Both the position numbers and the translations under genes were made by a program. The notes beneath the pieces are model-generated. The model was not told the origin of the DNA and did not search any database. It saw nothing but the letters and a program-made list of their open reading frames with translations. Positions 33,980 through 45,339 of a stretch of 64,000 bases of DNA are shown piece by piece. The stretch's first letter is position 1, and each line of letters opens with the position of its first letter. This DNA comes from Alisma plantago-aquatica (lineage: Eukaryota > Streptophyta > Magnoliopsida > Alismatales > Alismataceae), in NCBI GenBank assembly GCA_963693085.1, contig OY856411.1:70528501-70592500 (forward strand). Direction: 5' to 3'.

Positions 33980-34257
33980 TATAAACAAATGGTTTTCTAT
34001 GATACTGTTTCCTTGATTACACAGTTGGAGGTACACGTGCTTATATAGAGAATTGGTGTGCAGAAGAAGAGGAAGGGGAAGCGTTAGGTGCAGTGAGCAG
34101 CCTGAGACGCCGAGTTACAATGTGGATACGATGTGGATCGTCTTTAATGCAAGTACAGATTGCTTTTGTGCCTCTCTTTGTATGATTGTTGTCTTGAATG
34201 GGAGACTTAGTGCTCCTGGCTTTGTGTTTTACAGTGCTCCTGGCTTTGTGCTTTACA
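33980..34257 (-). repeat. copia 3' LTR (278 bp)
   Basis: Plus-strand ends are TATAAAC and GCTTTACA. It matches 50253-50525 with scattered differences. The element-strand termini are TGTAAA...TTTATA, so the usual CA end is TA in both copies. The adjoining CCCTCCCGC at 34258 is the polypurine tract read from the other strand. Confidence 0.92.
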
Positions 34258-34377
34258 CCCTCCCGCAAGCTCTACCGGAGAGGATCAAAGGCCGAGCTTG
34301 AGAAGCAGGTTGCGAAAGGGGAGTTTTGCAAGGGCTTTGGTGAAGAGATCAGCAAGTTGATCAGTGGTGGATACGAA

Positions 34378-37358
34378 CTAGGTGACTATGTGGCCAAGGA
34401 GGACCTTTTCTCGAATGAAATGGTAGTCCAGTTCTATGTTCTTGGTGCGGGCATGAAGGATGGGGTTAATAGTGAGGTAGAGGGCACTGAGGTTGTCAGA
34501 GTAAAGGGTGGCTGGGCTGAGCAATGGAAAGTGAAGCTCGCGAAGAAGATGAGAGAACCAGGTCAGCTCAGCAGCGGCTTGAGACAATGAACGGTATTCG
34601 AATTCAGTGCTGGACTTGGAGACAGTAGGTTGTTTCTTGGAGGACCAGGATACGCAAGTTCTTCCGAGGAAGACACAGAAACCACTCGTACTGCGGCGTG
34701 TGAGAGGGCAGCCGCCCCAGTCGGCATCAGAAAAACTGGAGACGGGAAGGGTTGTGTCCTTATAGATCTGTAATCCAAGAGACAGCGTGCCTTTGATGTA
34801 TCTGAGAATACATTTGATGAGTGTCATGTGGGCTTCAGTTGGTTGATGAAGGAATTGGAAGGCGAGGTTGATGGCATAGGTGATGTCAGGTCGGGTGAGG
34901 GTAAGGTACTGTAGGGAGCCGACAATGCGGCGGTAGTCACTGATATTAGGAATCGGGGTTTGGGACTGGGTAAGGGTATGGTGAAGGAAGTTGGTGTTGA
35001 CCGGAGTGGAAGTAGGTTTACAGTGTTGCATATTTTCATGAGTCAATACTTCAAGGGCATATTTGGATTGATGAAGGATCAATCCATCTTGGATAGGTTC
35101 AGCTTGTACACCCAAAAAGTAGTGAAGATCGCCGAGGTTGCGAAGGGAGAATTCTTTTTTAAGACATGTGATAGTGTGTGTGATGAAGGTAGGGGAGTTT
35201 CTAGTGATCAGGATATCATCGACGTAAAGGAGGAGATAGGCAAGACAGGTGCCTGAGGAGTAGACAAATAGAGATGAGTCACTGAGGCAGGGGGTGAAGC
35301 CAAGGTCGCGAAGAAAGGTGGAGATGCGACTGTACCAGGCACGAGGGGCTTGTTTGAGACCATACAAGGATTTTTGAAGGGCACAGACATGATGGGGTTT
35401 GGAGGGATCGACAAAGTCTGGTGGTTGATGCATGTAGAAGACTGTGTCAAGGGATCCATGAAGGAAGGCGTTGCAGACATCAAGTTGCTGAACATGCCAG
35501 TTGTGAGAGGTGGTGATGGTGAGGATGGTTTTGATGGTGGCGGATTTGACGACAGGGCTGAAGGTTTCGACGTAATCGATACCTGCTTCTTGTAGGAAAC
35601 CCTTGGCTACCAACCGTGCCTTGAGGCGGTCAAGTGAGACATTGTCTTTGTGTTTAGGTTTGAAGACCCATTTACATCCGATGACGTTCATGGAGGGAGT
35701 GCGCTCGACAAGGGTCCAGGTATGATTTGAATGGAGGGCAGATAGTTCATGTTCCATTGCAGATTTCTAGCCAGGATGGTTGAGAGCACTGCAGATGGTG
35801 CATGGGATAGTAGGGAGTAGGGAGGAGTGAAGGGTGTAGCGTGGGTTTGGTTTATGGATGCCAAATTTGGTGCGGGTGACCATAGGATGAGAGGAGGTGG
35901 TTGTGGGAGTAACAGATGTGGAGTTTTTGGGAGAAGGGGGTGATGGGGGAGACGGTGTTTCTGGAATGGGGGTTGTGGGTTCAACGGTAGAAGTGGAGAC
36001 GTCACTGATGGGCGGCAGAGAGTCGTTTGGTAAGGTTAGGGGAGTGCAAGAAGCAGTAGGGGTATCGACAGGGGAATCGGCAGGGACAATGTTCGAGTGG
36101 TTGATGGTGTCTGTGTACTCAGACAGTGAAAGGGGGGTGACTGGTTGGGTGGATGGATTATTTTTGTAAGGGAACACTGCTTCGTTGAAGACGACATGTT
36201 TGGAGAGGTATAGGCGTTTGGAGGCGAGGTGTAGACATTTGTAACCCTTGTGCTGTGAACTATAACCAAGGAAGAGGCATGGAAGGGAGCGTGGGTCGAG
36301 CTTGTCAGTGGAGTAATGTCGTAGGTAAGGGAAGCAGAGAACACTGAAGGTCCGAAGGTGATGGTAAGCTAGTTGTTGATGATACAGCAGTTCGTAAGGA
36401 GTTTTCATATGAAGGGTGGGAGTAGGCAGCCGATTGATGAGGTAGACAGCAGTGCAGAAGGCTTCAACCCAGTATATTTTTGGTAGATGAGCATCAAATA
36501 GCATAGCTAGGCCGAGTTCGGTGACGTGTCTGTGCTTCCTTTCTGCAGCTCCGTTTTGTGAAGGGTCATGCGGACATGACATTTGATGAAGGATGCCTTT
36601 GTCATTGAAGAACTGTTTAATGGTGTGATTAACAAACTCACCACCTCCATCGCTTTGAAAGATTTTGATTGAGGCATTGAAATGATTGTGAATCATGTTG
36701 TAAAAAGAAATAAAGATGGAACTGAAATCATTTTTGTTCTTCATAAGATAGATCCAGCTGAACCGAGAGAAGTCATCGGTTAGCAGTACATAATAAAAGA
36801 AACCATGGTGGGAAGCTACCGGAGCTTTGCCCCATACATCACAATGGATTAGATGAAAGGCAACTTCGGACTTGCTATGCTTGTGATAAACGGGTAGGCG
36901 GCTGCTTTTACTCAACTCGCAGCTACTGCAGATGCTGTCAAAGGCGGAGGTGGGAGTGATCCGTTGTGCTTATTGTAGATGGCGGAGGATAAGTTTGTTG
37001 GGATGACCAAGCCATTTGTGCCATATTTCTCCTGATGTTTTGATGAAGCGGTTGCTGAAGAACGCTTGAGGAAACGGCACTGCAGGAGCTGGTAGCTGGT
37101 AAATGTCGTGGTCACAGGTGCCCTGAGCCAGAGTGCGGTGGGTCTTGAGATCCATCAGCAAGACACGATCCTTTGTGAACACAAAGTAGCAAGGAAATAG
37201 AGATGTTAACTTAGAGACAGATAACAGGTTCCGTTTGATAGCAGGAACAAGAAGAACATCTTGTAGAGGGACTTGAGCGATGTGAGAATCACCAACGTGA
37301 GAAATGGGAAGAAAGTTGTCATTTCCAACCATGATGGAGTCAGGCCCTTTGTAGAGGC
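34378..37358 (-). pseudogene. copia pol: pre-integrase, integrase, RT, RNase H with two in-frame stops
   Basis: One frame runs leftwards from the nested insertion through three long open segments, broken only by a TAA at 36970-36972 and a TAG at 35767-35769. Domains: the end of protease / pre-integrase (KRNLLSVSKLTS; WLGHPNK; CELSKSSRLP, 36900-37332), integrase (LIHCDVWGKAPV, DDFSRFSWIY, QSDGGGEF, QNGAAERKHR; 36000-36915), RT (GCKWVFKPKHKDN at about 35670; LDVCNAFLHG; YGLKQAPRAW; YVDDILIT at about 35210-35235) and RNase H ending at 34378. The catalytic boxes look intact. Only the two nonsense codons and the nested element disable it. The RNase H frame ends GHIVT, as expected before the LTR. 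Confidence 0.9.
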
Positions 37359-37363
37359 GCAGG

Positions 37364-39137
37364 TGACCGGCCTAAATCGCGTGTCCAAAAGTGGAGGAAG
37401 ATTTGAGGTAGTCGAGCTTTTAGATTTATAAGCCCGAATCCTTCTAGGCCCCCGCAACTTTGCTTACGGGGTCGAAGTAGATATACGGGGTCGAACACAG
37501 GGACAAGGGTGGTAGTGTTGAGAACCCAGAATCGACACGCTACACTCCGGCAGGTATAAAGAGATAATAGATTCCCCAAAAGGGAAACAGCAAGGTGTCA
37601 CAAACAAAACAAAGAAATCTATCTCCAAGTGGAGCTACTAGAAAGAATTAAGGTTTTAGTCATTTAGCAGTTTTTAGGGGTTTTCATGCAACAGAAACAG
37701 AAAGATAAAACTAGAGCTAGAGCAAGGTACGAAGGATAAGACTTTAGTAAGACAAGCGGCAGCAGTAACATCCTGCACCCCTCCTCTCAGAGCGGGTACC
37801 TCTAACCAAGCATCAACACCCCTCTCGAGGTTGCTGGACTTAAGTTAGAGTGGAATGTTACTGAAACATCTACATTCCAAGAACTCTCATACTCCTGAAT
37901 CGGACCAAACACTAGAGCCGCAACACAACTCTTGAAGTTGTTGTGACGGGAAAACACGATTCGGTAGCTAAGCGAAATGCGATCCAAACATGCAAGCCAG
38001 AGTTCAGATATCCAACATAGCAGTCATCCAACATATTGCACCAAGCATAGAGCAGCAAGTAATTAAGCTTTTCTACTTCCATAAACATTAAAGGTCTTAA
38101 TACATTGCATAAGTAAGAATTAAATAATAGAATTAAAGATAGATGTCGCCTTCTTGATGTAGAAGGACGACAGACTACTGTAGCTCTCCATCCCGATACC
38201 GGTCAGGAGCTGAGCCCGATATAGCAGTGTCGGGCGGCACACCCTCTCGGGCGGCACCGTCTGACGGCCGACTGTATCGCTCAAGGACCCTGGCCGACAC
38301 GCTCATGTCAGGCGGCACACATGACGGCGAAGCGTATCGGGTTCGATATCGTGTCGGGCAAAGAGCTACGCATCTACTGTCGGGCACTTGTGTCGCTCAT
38401 CATCGACGGCCGATATCGGCCCGCAGTGTCACCCGGGACGGTCCTAAGTGAACCATCCCCTCCCTCTCGGGATGAGGAAGAGCTCACCTAGAGTTGCCCG
38501 GCACGAGCACTGGGGCGCGATACTCTTGCTCTCGCAGTTTCCTCCGAAGATAGCTCAAAGTTCCCAACTTGTCCGAATTTTCCGAACTGTCTTTTCGGCT
38601 CCCTGTAGCCGCTATTTATAGGCAGCGGTTGGGGGAAGTTATGGTGCTCGAAGCGCCACGTGTCCTCCGTATTCGCGAGTTTGGTGGACGGCCGATACAC
38701 ATATCGCCCGGCATGGGGATCTCGGCTGTCGGTCACGTGACGGGCGGCACCTTCCGGTGGGTGGCCTGTGTCGCGCGACAAGCCTGGGTTGTCGTGGCGA
38801 GCTTCAGCTCCCTGTCATGTAAAGGGCATGTCGTCCGTCAATTTCTTCTTGCGCGGTATCCCCGTGTCGCGCGTCGTTGCGTCGCGCCACCCTGTCGGGC
38901 AGTGCTTGTATCGGGCCGTTGGAAGGCCGATGCAGGTTGGACTTATTGCTTGTGGGTCGGGACGGCCTTATTGGGTCAAAATGGGAGGAAAATTCTGCAA
39001 AAGATGGAAGTATTGGATTAAGAGCGTTGCTCGGCCAATTATTGCGAAAGTGCATATAAAAGAGAGGAAAATAGCTAAAAAGGGCAGTTTTGATAACAGA
39101 AAAATAGTCTAAAACATCACAAAAATTGGTGTTATCA
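37364..39137 (-). repeat. Athila/Tat-like 3' LTR (1774 bp)
   Basis: Plus-strand ends are TGACCGGCC and TGTTATCA. It matches 47276-49047 closely. By eye it has a 19-bp extra stretch near 37466-37484, and it lacks an 18-bp stretch that the other copy has near 48206. It is rich in TCGGGCG-type motifs between 38215 and 38420. Confidence 0.93.
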
Positions 39138-40177
39138 ACTCCCCCAAACTTAGAGTTTTGATTGTCCTCAATCAATATTTAAACTTTATTTAGTGATGCT
39201 TCTTCTTGCTTGGTATAGCTTTCACGCCAAGAGGTAAAACAAGTATAGTAATGCCTTTAGAGATAATGTTGCCTCACTGCAAACAAAAGACCATGCGTTT
39301 CCTTGCCTTATTATTTCAGTAAATTTTTTCCTTACAGCTTCGTCGAGACTTTGTTGTATGATTCTGAAGTTAGCTTACGCACCAAACAGCTTTATTTTAG
39401 GGCAGAAAGTTGTGTATAAGGTAGGCTAAGGATTTTTGGGGTTTTTCTTGTCTCCCATCGGTCCATCCAGGTAAGGGTCCGTTAACGGGCAAGTGGTCCC
39501 TACAGTCCAAGCCAGTTGGCTTTAGAGCAGTGATTCCACATCCTACGTACCACTGCCCCGGATCTACCATGCCTAAAGATGGGTACTTTTGGAAGACAAG
39601 TGTGTATATATATTTTTTTTCTTTTTCTTTTATTGGACACAACTCTCATGCTTTTATTCGCACTCATAAGGCTTCTCTCTCTTTTGAGATTTTTGTTGGG
39701 TAAGGGGAAACAAAAAGATTCTTGCTGTTTGGGCAGCTTTTTCCTTCTCCATACTCGTCTCTTAGTTGTTTGCGAGATTTATTATTTTTTTGAAATTTTT
39801 GGCACTGAAAAACGTAATCTTCTCGTTTGTTTGAAGTAGCATTATCAAAAAGATATAACAGAACTTGTATCTCGTTAAGCACATAGAAAACAAACTTGGC
39901 AAGCAGTTGCATCAGGTTTTTACTATACAGTAACTTTGTACATATGCATAGGGATGATATAAGTAAAAGGATTTTCAAAATTTTGGTATGAACGTATATA
40001 TGTACACATGATACAGGAAAGAACAAAAGAATAAAGAATGAGGAATTTCAGTCAGAAAAATCAGAAATTTTTTGAAAATTTTTGTACCTCCCTCACTGGT
40101 ACATGGTAACCCACCCCCCCAAACTTACTTCACACTCTGTCCCCCAGAGTTGTGAGGTAGATAAGGTGAGGTAATGT
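39138..40177. other. non-coding 3' region of the Athila/Tat-like element
   Basis: No recognisable protein. On the element strand a purine tract with CTAAGTTTGGGGGAGT abuts the 3' LTR (39138-39155). A second, very similar tract (TAAGTTTGGGGGGGTGGG) lies at 40111-40127, just after the Ulp1-like frame. Confidence 0.6.
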
Positions 40178-42100
40178 TTATTCCAGTGAGGTTGCGCCTG
40201 CGTCAGACAGAAGCTCCCACACATATTCTCCCCTTCTGCTGTGATAGTCGATGTGTTGGAGCTGGTCAGGCGTTTCTTTATTTGCTATCCATTCCAGGAC
40301 GTGGATGCCGCAGTCATTGGATAAAGGAATTTGTTGCGGAATGCGTTGGCAGAACTGGAGTTCGTGCCATTTGCCTCTTTGCATGTCCAGGAATGGTTGG
40401 ATCATCTTTGCCACCTCGTTGTAGTATTTTTGGACCAGGCGTTCGACGGATGTCAAAGGTTCAGATGTACACAGCACTGGATGGTTCTTGTTGCTGTCCG
40501 AGCTATTGTAGAAAATTCCTGCTCGCTGCCGGGTGTACACAGTTAGGAGCGTCCAATGATTGTAATGCAGAATTGGCAAAAAGATAGTGCCTGGGACCCC
40601 GCCTCTCAATTCTGCCAGAAAATTTTGCTTTGCTCCTGTTTCATCAGCGAGGCAGACGTCGTTGAATAGCATGGGATAGGATATGTATGCATGTTCTAGC
40701 TTTGGCTGTATATACTGGATGTAGGCGGCTGCAACTGCTACAGCCAAGCACCCTCCTTCCTTCACCATGTCCCTTAGATCGTCGACCGGGACTACGACAT
40801 CGCCTGCCTGAAAGGCGACAACCGATGGGGTAGAATCAGCTAACTTCAGTTGGATTATATTGACCTACTCCTGTGTAAGAGTTGCACACGAAAAGCGGTC
40901 GAAATTTGTGATCATCCCTTCTGAAGCTTCAGGAAAAGAAGTGTCCTCCATCCCGTGCACTTTCTTCAGGTCTGCCCACTGCTTGCCTGCCCCATGTGTG
41001 ACGGTCGCCACTTCCTCTTCTTTTTCTGAGAAGCTACTGGATTGAGAAGAGTCTTCTTCCAGGTCACTGTCCAGCAGCTGCTCCTGTACCCTTGCGTCCC
41101 GGAGATAGCGCTTGTCATTGATTAGCAACATGGCGTAGATGCTCCTGCGTTGATAGAAGGACGTGCCTTTGAGGACTCCCAAGTTTCCAAATGTGTTGAG
41201 CGCCTCAATGGCACCCAGGATGACGATAGCGCTATTTCCACTCCCCTCTTCTGCCTGGATGGGGAGGTCTCGGAGAGTAAAGAAGTTCCAAGGATCGTGG
41301 TGACGTTGGCTTCCTTGCTTTATAGCTCGTAGAAGACGTAGTGGCAGGAGTCTCAGCTTCTTGTCCTCCGGGCGGCAGAAAACACCCCCGGAGCGTGACA
41401 CCTCTTTGCGGCTGCAGCTCAGCAGCTGGAGGTCGTGGTTCCTAAGGTCAGCCACGCAGAGGAATCACACGTTGTGGTGTTTATACGGGGCCAACACGAG
41501 GTTTGGTCTATGCTCTTCAATGTGCTGCAGCATGTCGGCCACCGCACGGGAGTCTGGATCTCCCTTCATCAGACTTCTCGCCAAGGTCGGGCTGGCGTTG
41601 TATATCATTCTCCGACCTATCCTACTATCGATACGTTCTATTATCGCTCCTTCAAGGACCCTGAACAGTCTTTTTCCGACGAAGGCCGGCGTGCGGAACA
41701 TGTTTTGAAGAACTCTCCGTCGCACGGATAGGTAGCCGTCGGTCCAGACGACGTCATCTTCATTTGCCTGCGATCTCAAGACCTTATTCAGCAAGTTCTA
41801 GTCTCTGATCGTCAGGTGTCTGATGGCTCTTCTATCGAAGTCGGCCATCTCGAAGGAGGGTATCTCGGATGACCCACGGAACTTATCACGGAACTTGTCT
41901 GCCATCGAGCGTTTGTCTCGGGGAAGATGTCTCTTATTGACTGTGTAGACATCCCCCTTCTCTCCCTCAGACTCATCAGACGAGTCTCCCACGATGCTGA
42001 TATCTGTGCTAACATCTTCGGCTTCATCTAGGGGGACTGAGATGTTCGCATCTCCCAGGCCTAAGGGGCTCTCCTGTCCGGCTGGAGCTCCTTCGGCTGA
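40178..42100 (-). pseudogene. Ulp1-type (C48) cysteine protease-like frame carried by the retroelement
   Basis: One minus-strand frame of about 600 codons is interrupted only by three in-frame stops (41798-41800, 41465-41467, 40865-40867). The last segment (40768-40178) has the Ulp1 catalytic layout: His-Trp in NHWTLLTVY (about 40546-40560), then IFYNSSDS where family members have an Asp after the aromatic pair, a Gln in IPQQ, and the nucleophile in NDCGIHVLEW (Cys codon 40310-40312). Upstream segments are charged and rich in Ser/Glu (SSQSSSFSEKEEEV), with a basic domain I do not recognise. In cells such enzymes process or remove SUMO. Whether this one did is unknown, since the copy carries stops and the usual Asp reads Asn. 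The start is uncertain: the frame is open back to about 42250 without an obvious ATG. Confidence 0.7.
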
Positions 42101-44184
42101 CCTATGTTGCGTCCCCTCCTCGGGTGTTGAGGATCGCCCACTGGAGGAAGAGGAGGACGTTGTTCCGAAGGGGAAGTTGACGAAGAAGGAGGAGAGCCAC
42201 GGCTGGGTGGTGACGGTGACCTTCTCGGCTGCCTTCGGCGCGGATGGTCGTCACTTCTGTCCAGCCTCTCCTCGATCTTGTCGAGTCATTGGAGAACTTG
42301 TTGCATCAATGCATTCAAGGCCTCTAGTCTGCCGGGAAGGCTCGCTAGAGTCAGCAACTTTCTTTCTTGGCTATTCAGCCTGTTTTGGAAAGACGCAAAT
42401 TTCTGGGTTAGGGAAATACAAACGTCAGAGTTGATATCTGTTACCTCCCGCAAATCATCGAGCTCATGCCCGAGCATCTTTCCGAGCGACGGGGGAGTTC
42501 TGGTGGGTCTCCCTTCCATCCTCGCGACATCTTGCTCGCGCGAAGGTCTACCAGGCGAGGTAGAATCTATCAGAATGGTTCGCGATCCTGATGCCGCCAG
42601 GCGAGGCGTCGGCCCGTCTTCAATTGCCACTGCCTTGCCTGCTCGTCGGGCTGGAGATGGTCGTGGTGAGGGCGGACTCTGCTCCACCTCTGCACTGTCG
42701 GCGATCTCCTCAACTACTACAGGTGGGGACTTCGGCGGCGGTGTTGGTGTTGCTCCGAGCTCCCTCAGGATCTCGTCGAACACCCCATTGTTGTCGCCCT
42801 GCTGAAGTTCCTCTTCTGCCTCTGCAGGCCTTGAAGCAGTGACGGGAGCTGCGGCTGTCTCTCCCGCGGCAGCTCCCGTAGTCTCTGTCTCGGTGACCTC
42901 AACGATCACCGGTTCTTTCTCAGCTATCACCGTCCTTGTTGTGGCGGTGGCTGATGTAGATGGAGTGGTGACAACTCTATCAGCAGTTGTCGTCGGTAGC
43001 TCTGGAGATGCCCTCTCCTGGGCCCTGGTGGTGGTGGTGTAAGCTGCGTCGTTTGCTACAGCTTCAATTTCGGCGGCGGTGAAGACCAGTTTTTCTACGT
43101 CGTAGTCGGCGCAGCAAGGGAGCATAAGGAGTATGTTTGTCCTTGAAAACTTGTAGAAATAGTCTCTCCCCTCCTTCCCAATGATGATGGTCCTCATCAG
43201 GTACTTGGTGTTAATCACCTCATCGCCTTGCATCCTTGAAAGGCTACGCGGCTCTTTTGGGTACCCGAGCCCTACTGCGATTAGGTTGACTATGCCGCTC
43301 ATGCAGTACTCCTTAGTGGCTTCTTTCATCGGATGCAACCTGTTCAGCAAGAACTGCCCGAGGTTGATCACTCGGCCCTCCATTATGTGCCACATAACGT
43401 GGAGTTCTTCTTTATAGATATTACTGGACTCATTCTTGCTGAACAACAAACATGCCACCAGTTTGTGCACTATCCTCCAAAAGCAGGAGTGCACTGCCAC
43501 CACCTTTCTTCCCGGCTTGAACGAAGACTCGCCGGTTAACTTTCTCCAGAGTTCCACGGGATTGAATCCGTCTCTCTCGGTGATCCTCTCACCGTTGTCC
43601 ATGAGATTCCTCTCCTCCTCGTTGGAAGAGAAGATCTTATTCAACAGCTTCTCGGAGATGGAGTACTCCGAGTTGTAAAGTCGGGCCTGGAGTCTGTCTG
43701 GCCCGCCAAATTCTTTTCTCTCCGCCGCAGAATTCTTTACCTGGTGGAGAGAAGACATAAACTCCATTGTCAACTTGGTGTAGGAAGAAGACCGGCTGAA
43801 GCAGATCTTCTTCAGTCCTGCCGCAGCGAGGATGCCCTTCATCCTCCTCACGATCCCTAGTTCAGCAAACGAGGCTTGATGACAGAATTTGCTCGGCCGG
43901 TAGACCTTGGTCACTAGCTCAGCATATCGGCGAGCGTGCTCGTCGTCCCTTGGCTCGAAACTTCCTGGCAAGTGTCCCGGGAGTTCTGCTGCTGTTGGAG
44001 GTATTGGTGTTGGAGTTGGAGCCGCCTCTTCTCCAACCCTGGCCCTCTTCTCTGCTGTTGACGCCCCAGCTGGTCCTGGGTTCGGGCGCTTAGGCCTGGC
44101 AGTCTGCCCCTCAGCAGTAGTCTGTGGGTAGATTCTCCGGCCTTGTGCGTCAACGGGGACAGCAGTTGTCTTGATGCGGGCCAT
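42061..44184 (-). pseudogene. ATHILA ORF-1-like protein, one in-frame stop
   Basis: The frame starts MARIKTTAVPVDAQG at 44184 and runs 632 codons to a TGA at 42286-42288. It then continues in frame to a TAG at 42061. Residues about 70-340 resemble the conserved domain of Athila ORF-1 proteins: EFMSSLHQVKNS, then HSCFWRIVHKLVACLLFSKN, HVMWHIMEGRVINLGQFLL and IVNLIAVGLGYPKEPRSL. The middle is Ala/Thr/Pro-rich and probably disordered. After about residue 560 comes a heptad-like stretch (FASFQNRLNSQERKLLTLASLPGRLEALNALMQQV). Past the stop the tail is Arg/Ser/Pro-rich. The function of this family is not established; in Athila elements it sits 3' of pol. Here it follows gag directly. Confidence 0.7.
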
Positions 44185-45290
44185 TTCTGTAAAACAATAA
44201 GCCAATACCTCGATTAATCAAATGTGTTGATGCTTTGAAAAAGTAAAGAATGAACGTTCGATCAGGTATTTCTTTGTACAAAGACCGTCCCACACCCCGT
44301 ATCGGGCGACACACGTGTTTCAGAGTTGAAGCCTTGTGCCCGATACTAGAGGTGGGTATCGTCCGTCACGTCAGAAGATCAAACACGCGATATGAACAGG
44401 GCGATAAGGCAAAAAACACGTGTTAGGTCTGTCGCTCGATACGAGCGTGTCGGGCGATAAGATAGCGATAAAAGAAGATGCCCGATATGGCTCACTTAAA
44501 AGGAAAACAGTGTGTCGCCCGGCAAGAAAACAGTCGAGACGGTATAAGATGAACGACACAGCTATCGCCCGACATGGTGTATCGGGCAAACGTGAATAAA
44601 AGGTACGTTGCGCGACATCCATATCGGGCGATACAAGGCTGTTCAGATCAGAAACCACAAGGTTGATAGGCAACATGTTTAAAGGAAAGATCGTGTCGGG
44701 CGGCACGGTCTGTCGGGCGATAGGGTCTGCCGGGTTATACCTTGCTGCGATCTGAACTTCCGCACGATACAAGAGATGGGCAGTCTTGCGCGACACGAGA
44801 GCAAAAGCACAAGGTTTTAGCACGATACGGGAGTGCGAAAACAGTAAGGCAAGGAGCCCGACACGGTAAAAACTCACCCCTATATATAGCAAACTCAACC
44901 GGGGTGAAGCAGGTTAATCTGGGGCGCGTGTCGGTCGTTAGGGCAACTCGTAAATCTGGCAAGTCCATCCATCGGCACGACCCTTGCGATCCCCAAAATT
45001 CCGCTGCCCGATATGGGCGCATTCATAGCACCGGTTGGGTTACTTTCCGATACATCATGAAAACAAAGCGGTTTAAACTTCGGTTGATGAGTAAAACATC
45101 ATTGGCCGAAGACTAAGGTCCCGGCCTCAGATGGTATTACCCATCCCGGTTAATAAAACTAAGGCAGTGGCCCATACAATAGAAGAGTCAGTGCATGTGG
45201 CACATGAACTGCCTTGGGCCTTATTACAGACCATAATGTTCATAACGTTCATTTTGCTGGAAAGTAAATGCATCCTATACTAGGAATTTA
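44185..45290. other. spacer of the Athila/Tat-like element, TCGGGCG-rich
   Basis: No domain-bearing frame; pol would be expected here or just to the right. Many copies of a short motif around TATCGGGCGA / TGTCGGGCGGCAC lie between about 44290 and 44730. The same motif family fills 38215-38420 in the LTR. Confidence 0.55.
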
Positions 45291-45297
45291 AAAACAG

Positions 45298-45330
45298 CTT
45301 GGGTTGCCTCCCGAGAAGTGCTTCGTTTTT
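45298..45330 (-). promoter_or_regulatory. GGGAGGCAACCC box
   Basis: On the element strand this reads GAAGCACTTCTCGGGAGGCAACCC. From memory, a closely similar box recurs in plant Athila/Tat elements between the polyprotein region and the downstream frames. Its role is not known to me. Confidence 0.45.
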
Positions 45331-45339
45331 CATCTTCAG

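Noticed and set aside
38569..39112. Overlapping 114-150 codon frames in the Athila/Tat-like LTR (also at 48704-49022)
   Set aside because: Present in both LTRs, in several overlapping frames on both strands, without any recognisable domain.
42591..43042. Plus-strand Val/Ser-rich frames opposite the ORF-1-like gene
   Set aside because: Shadows of the Ala/Thr/Pro-rich segment on the other strand.
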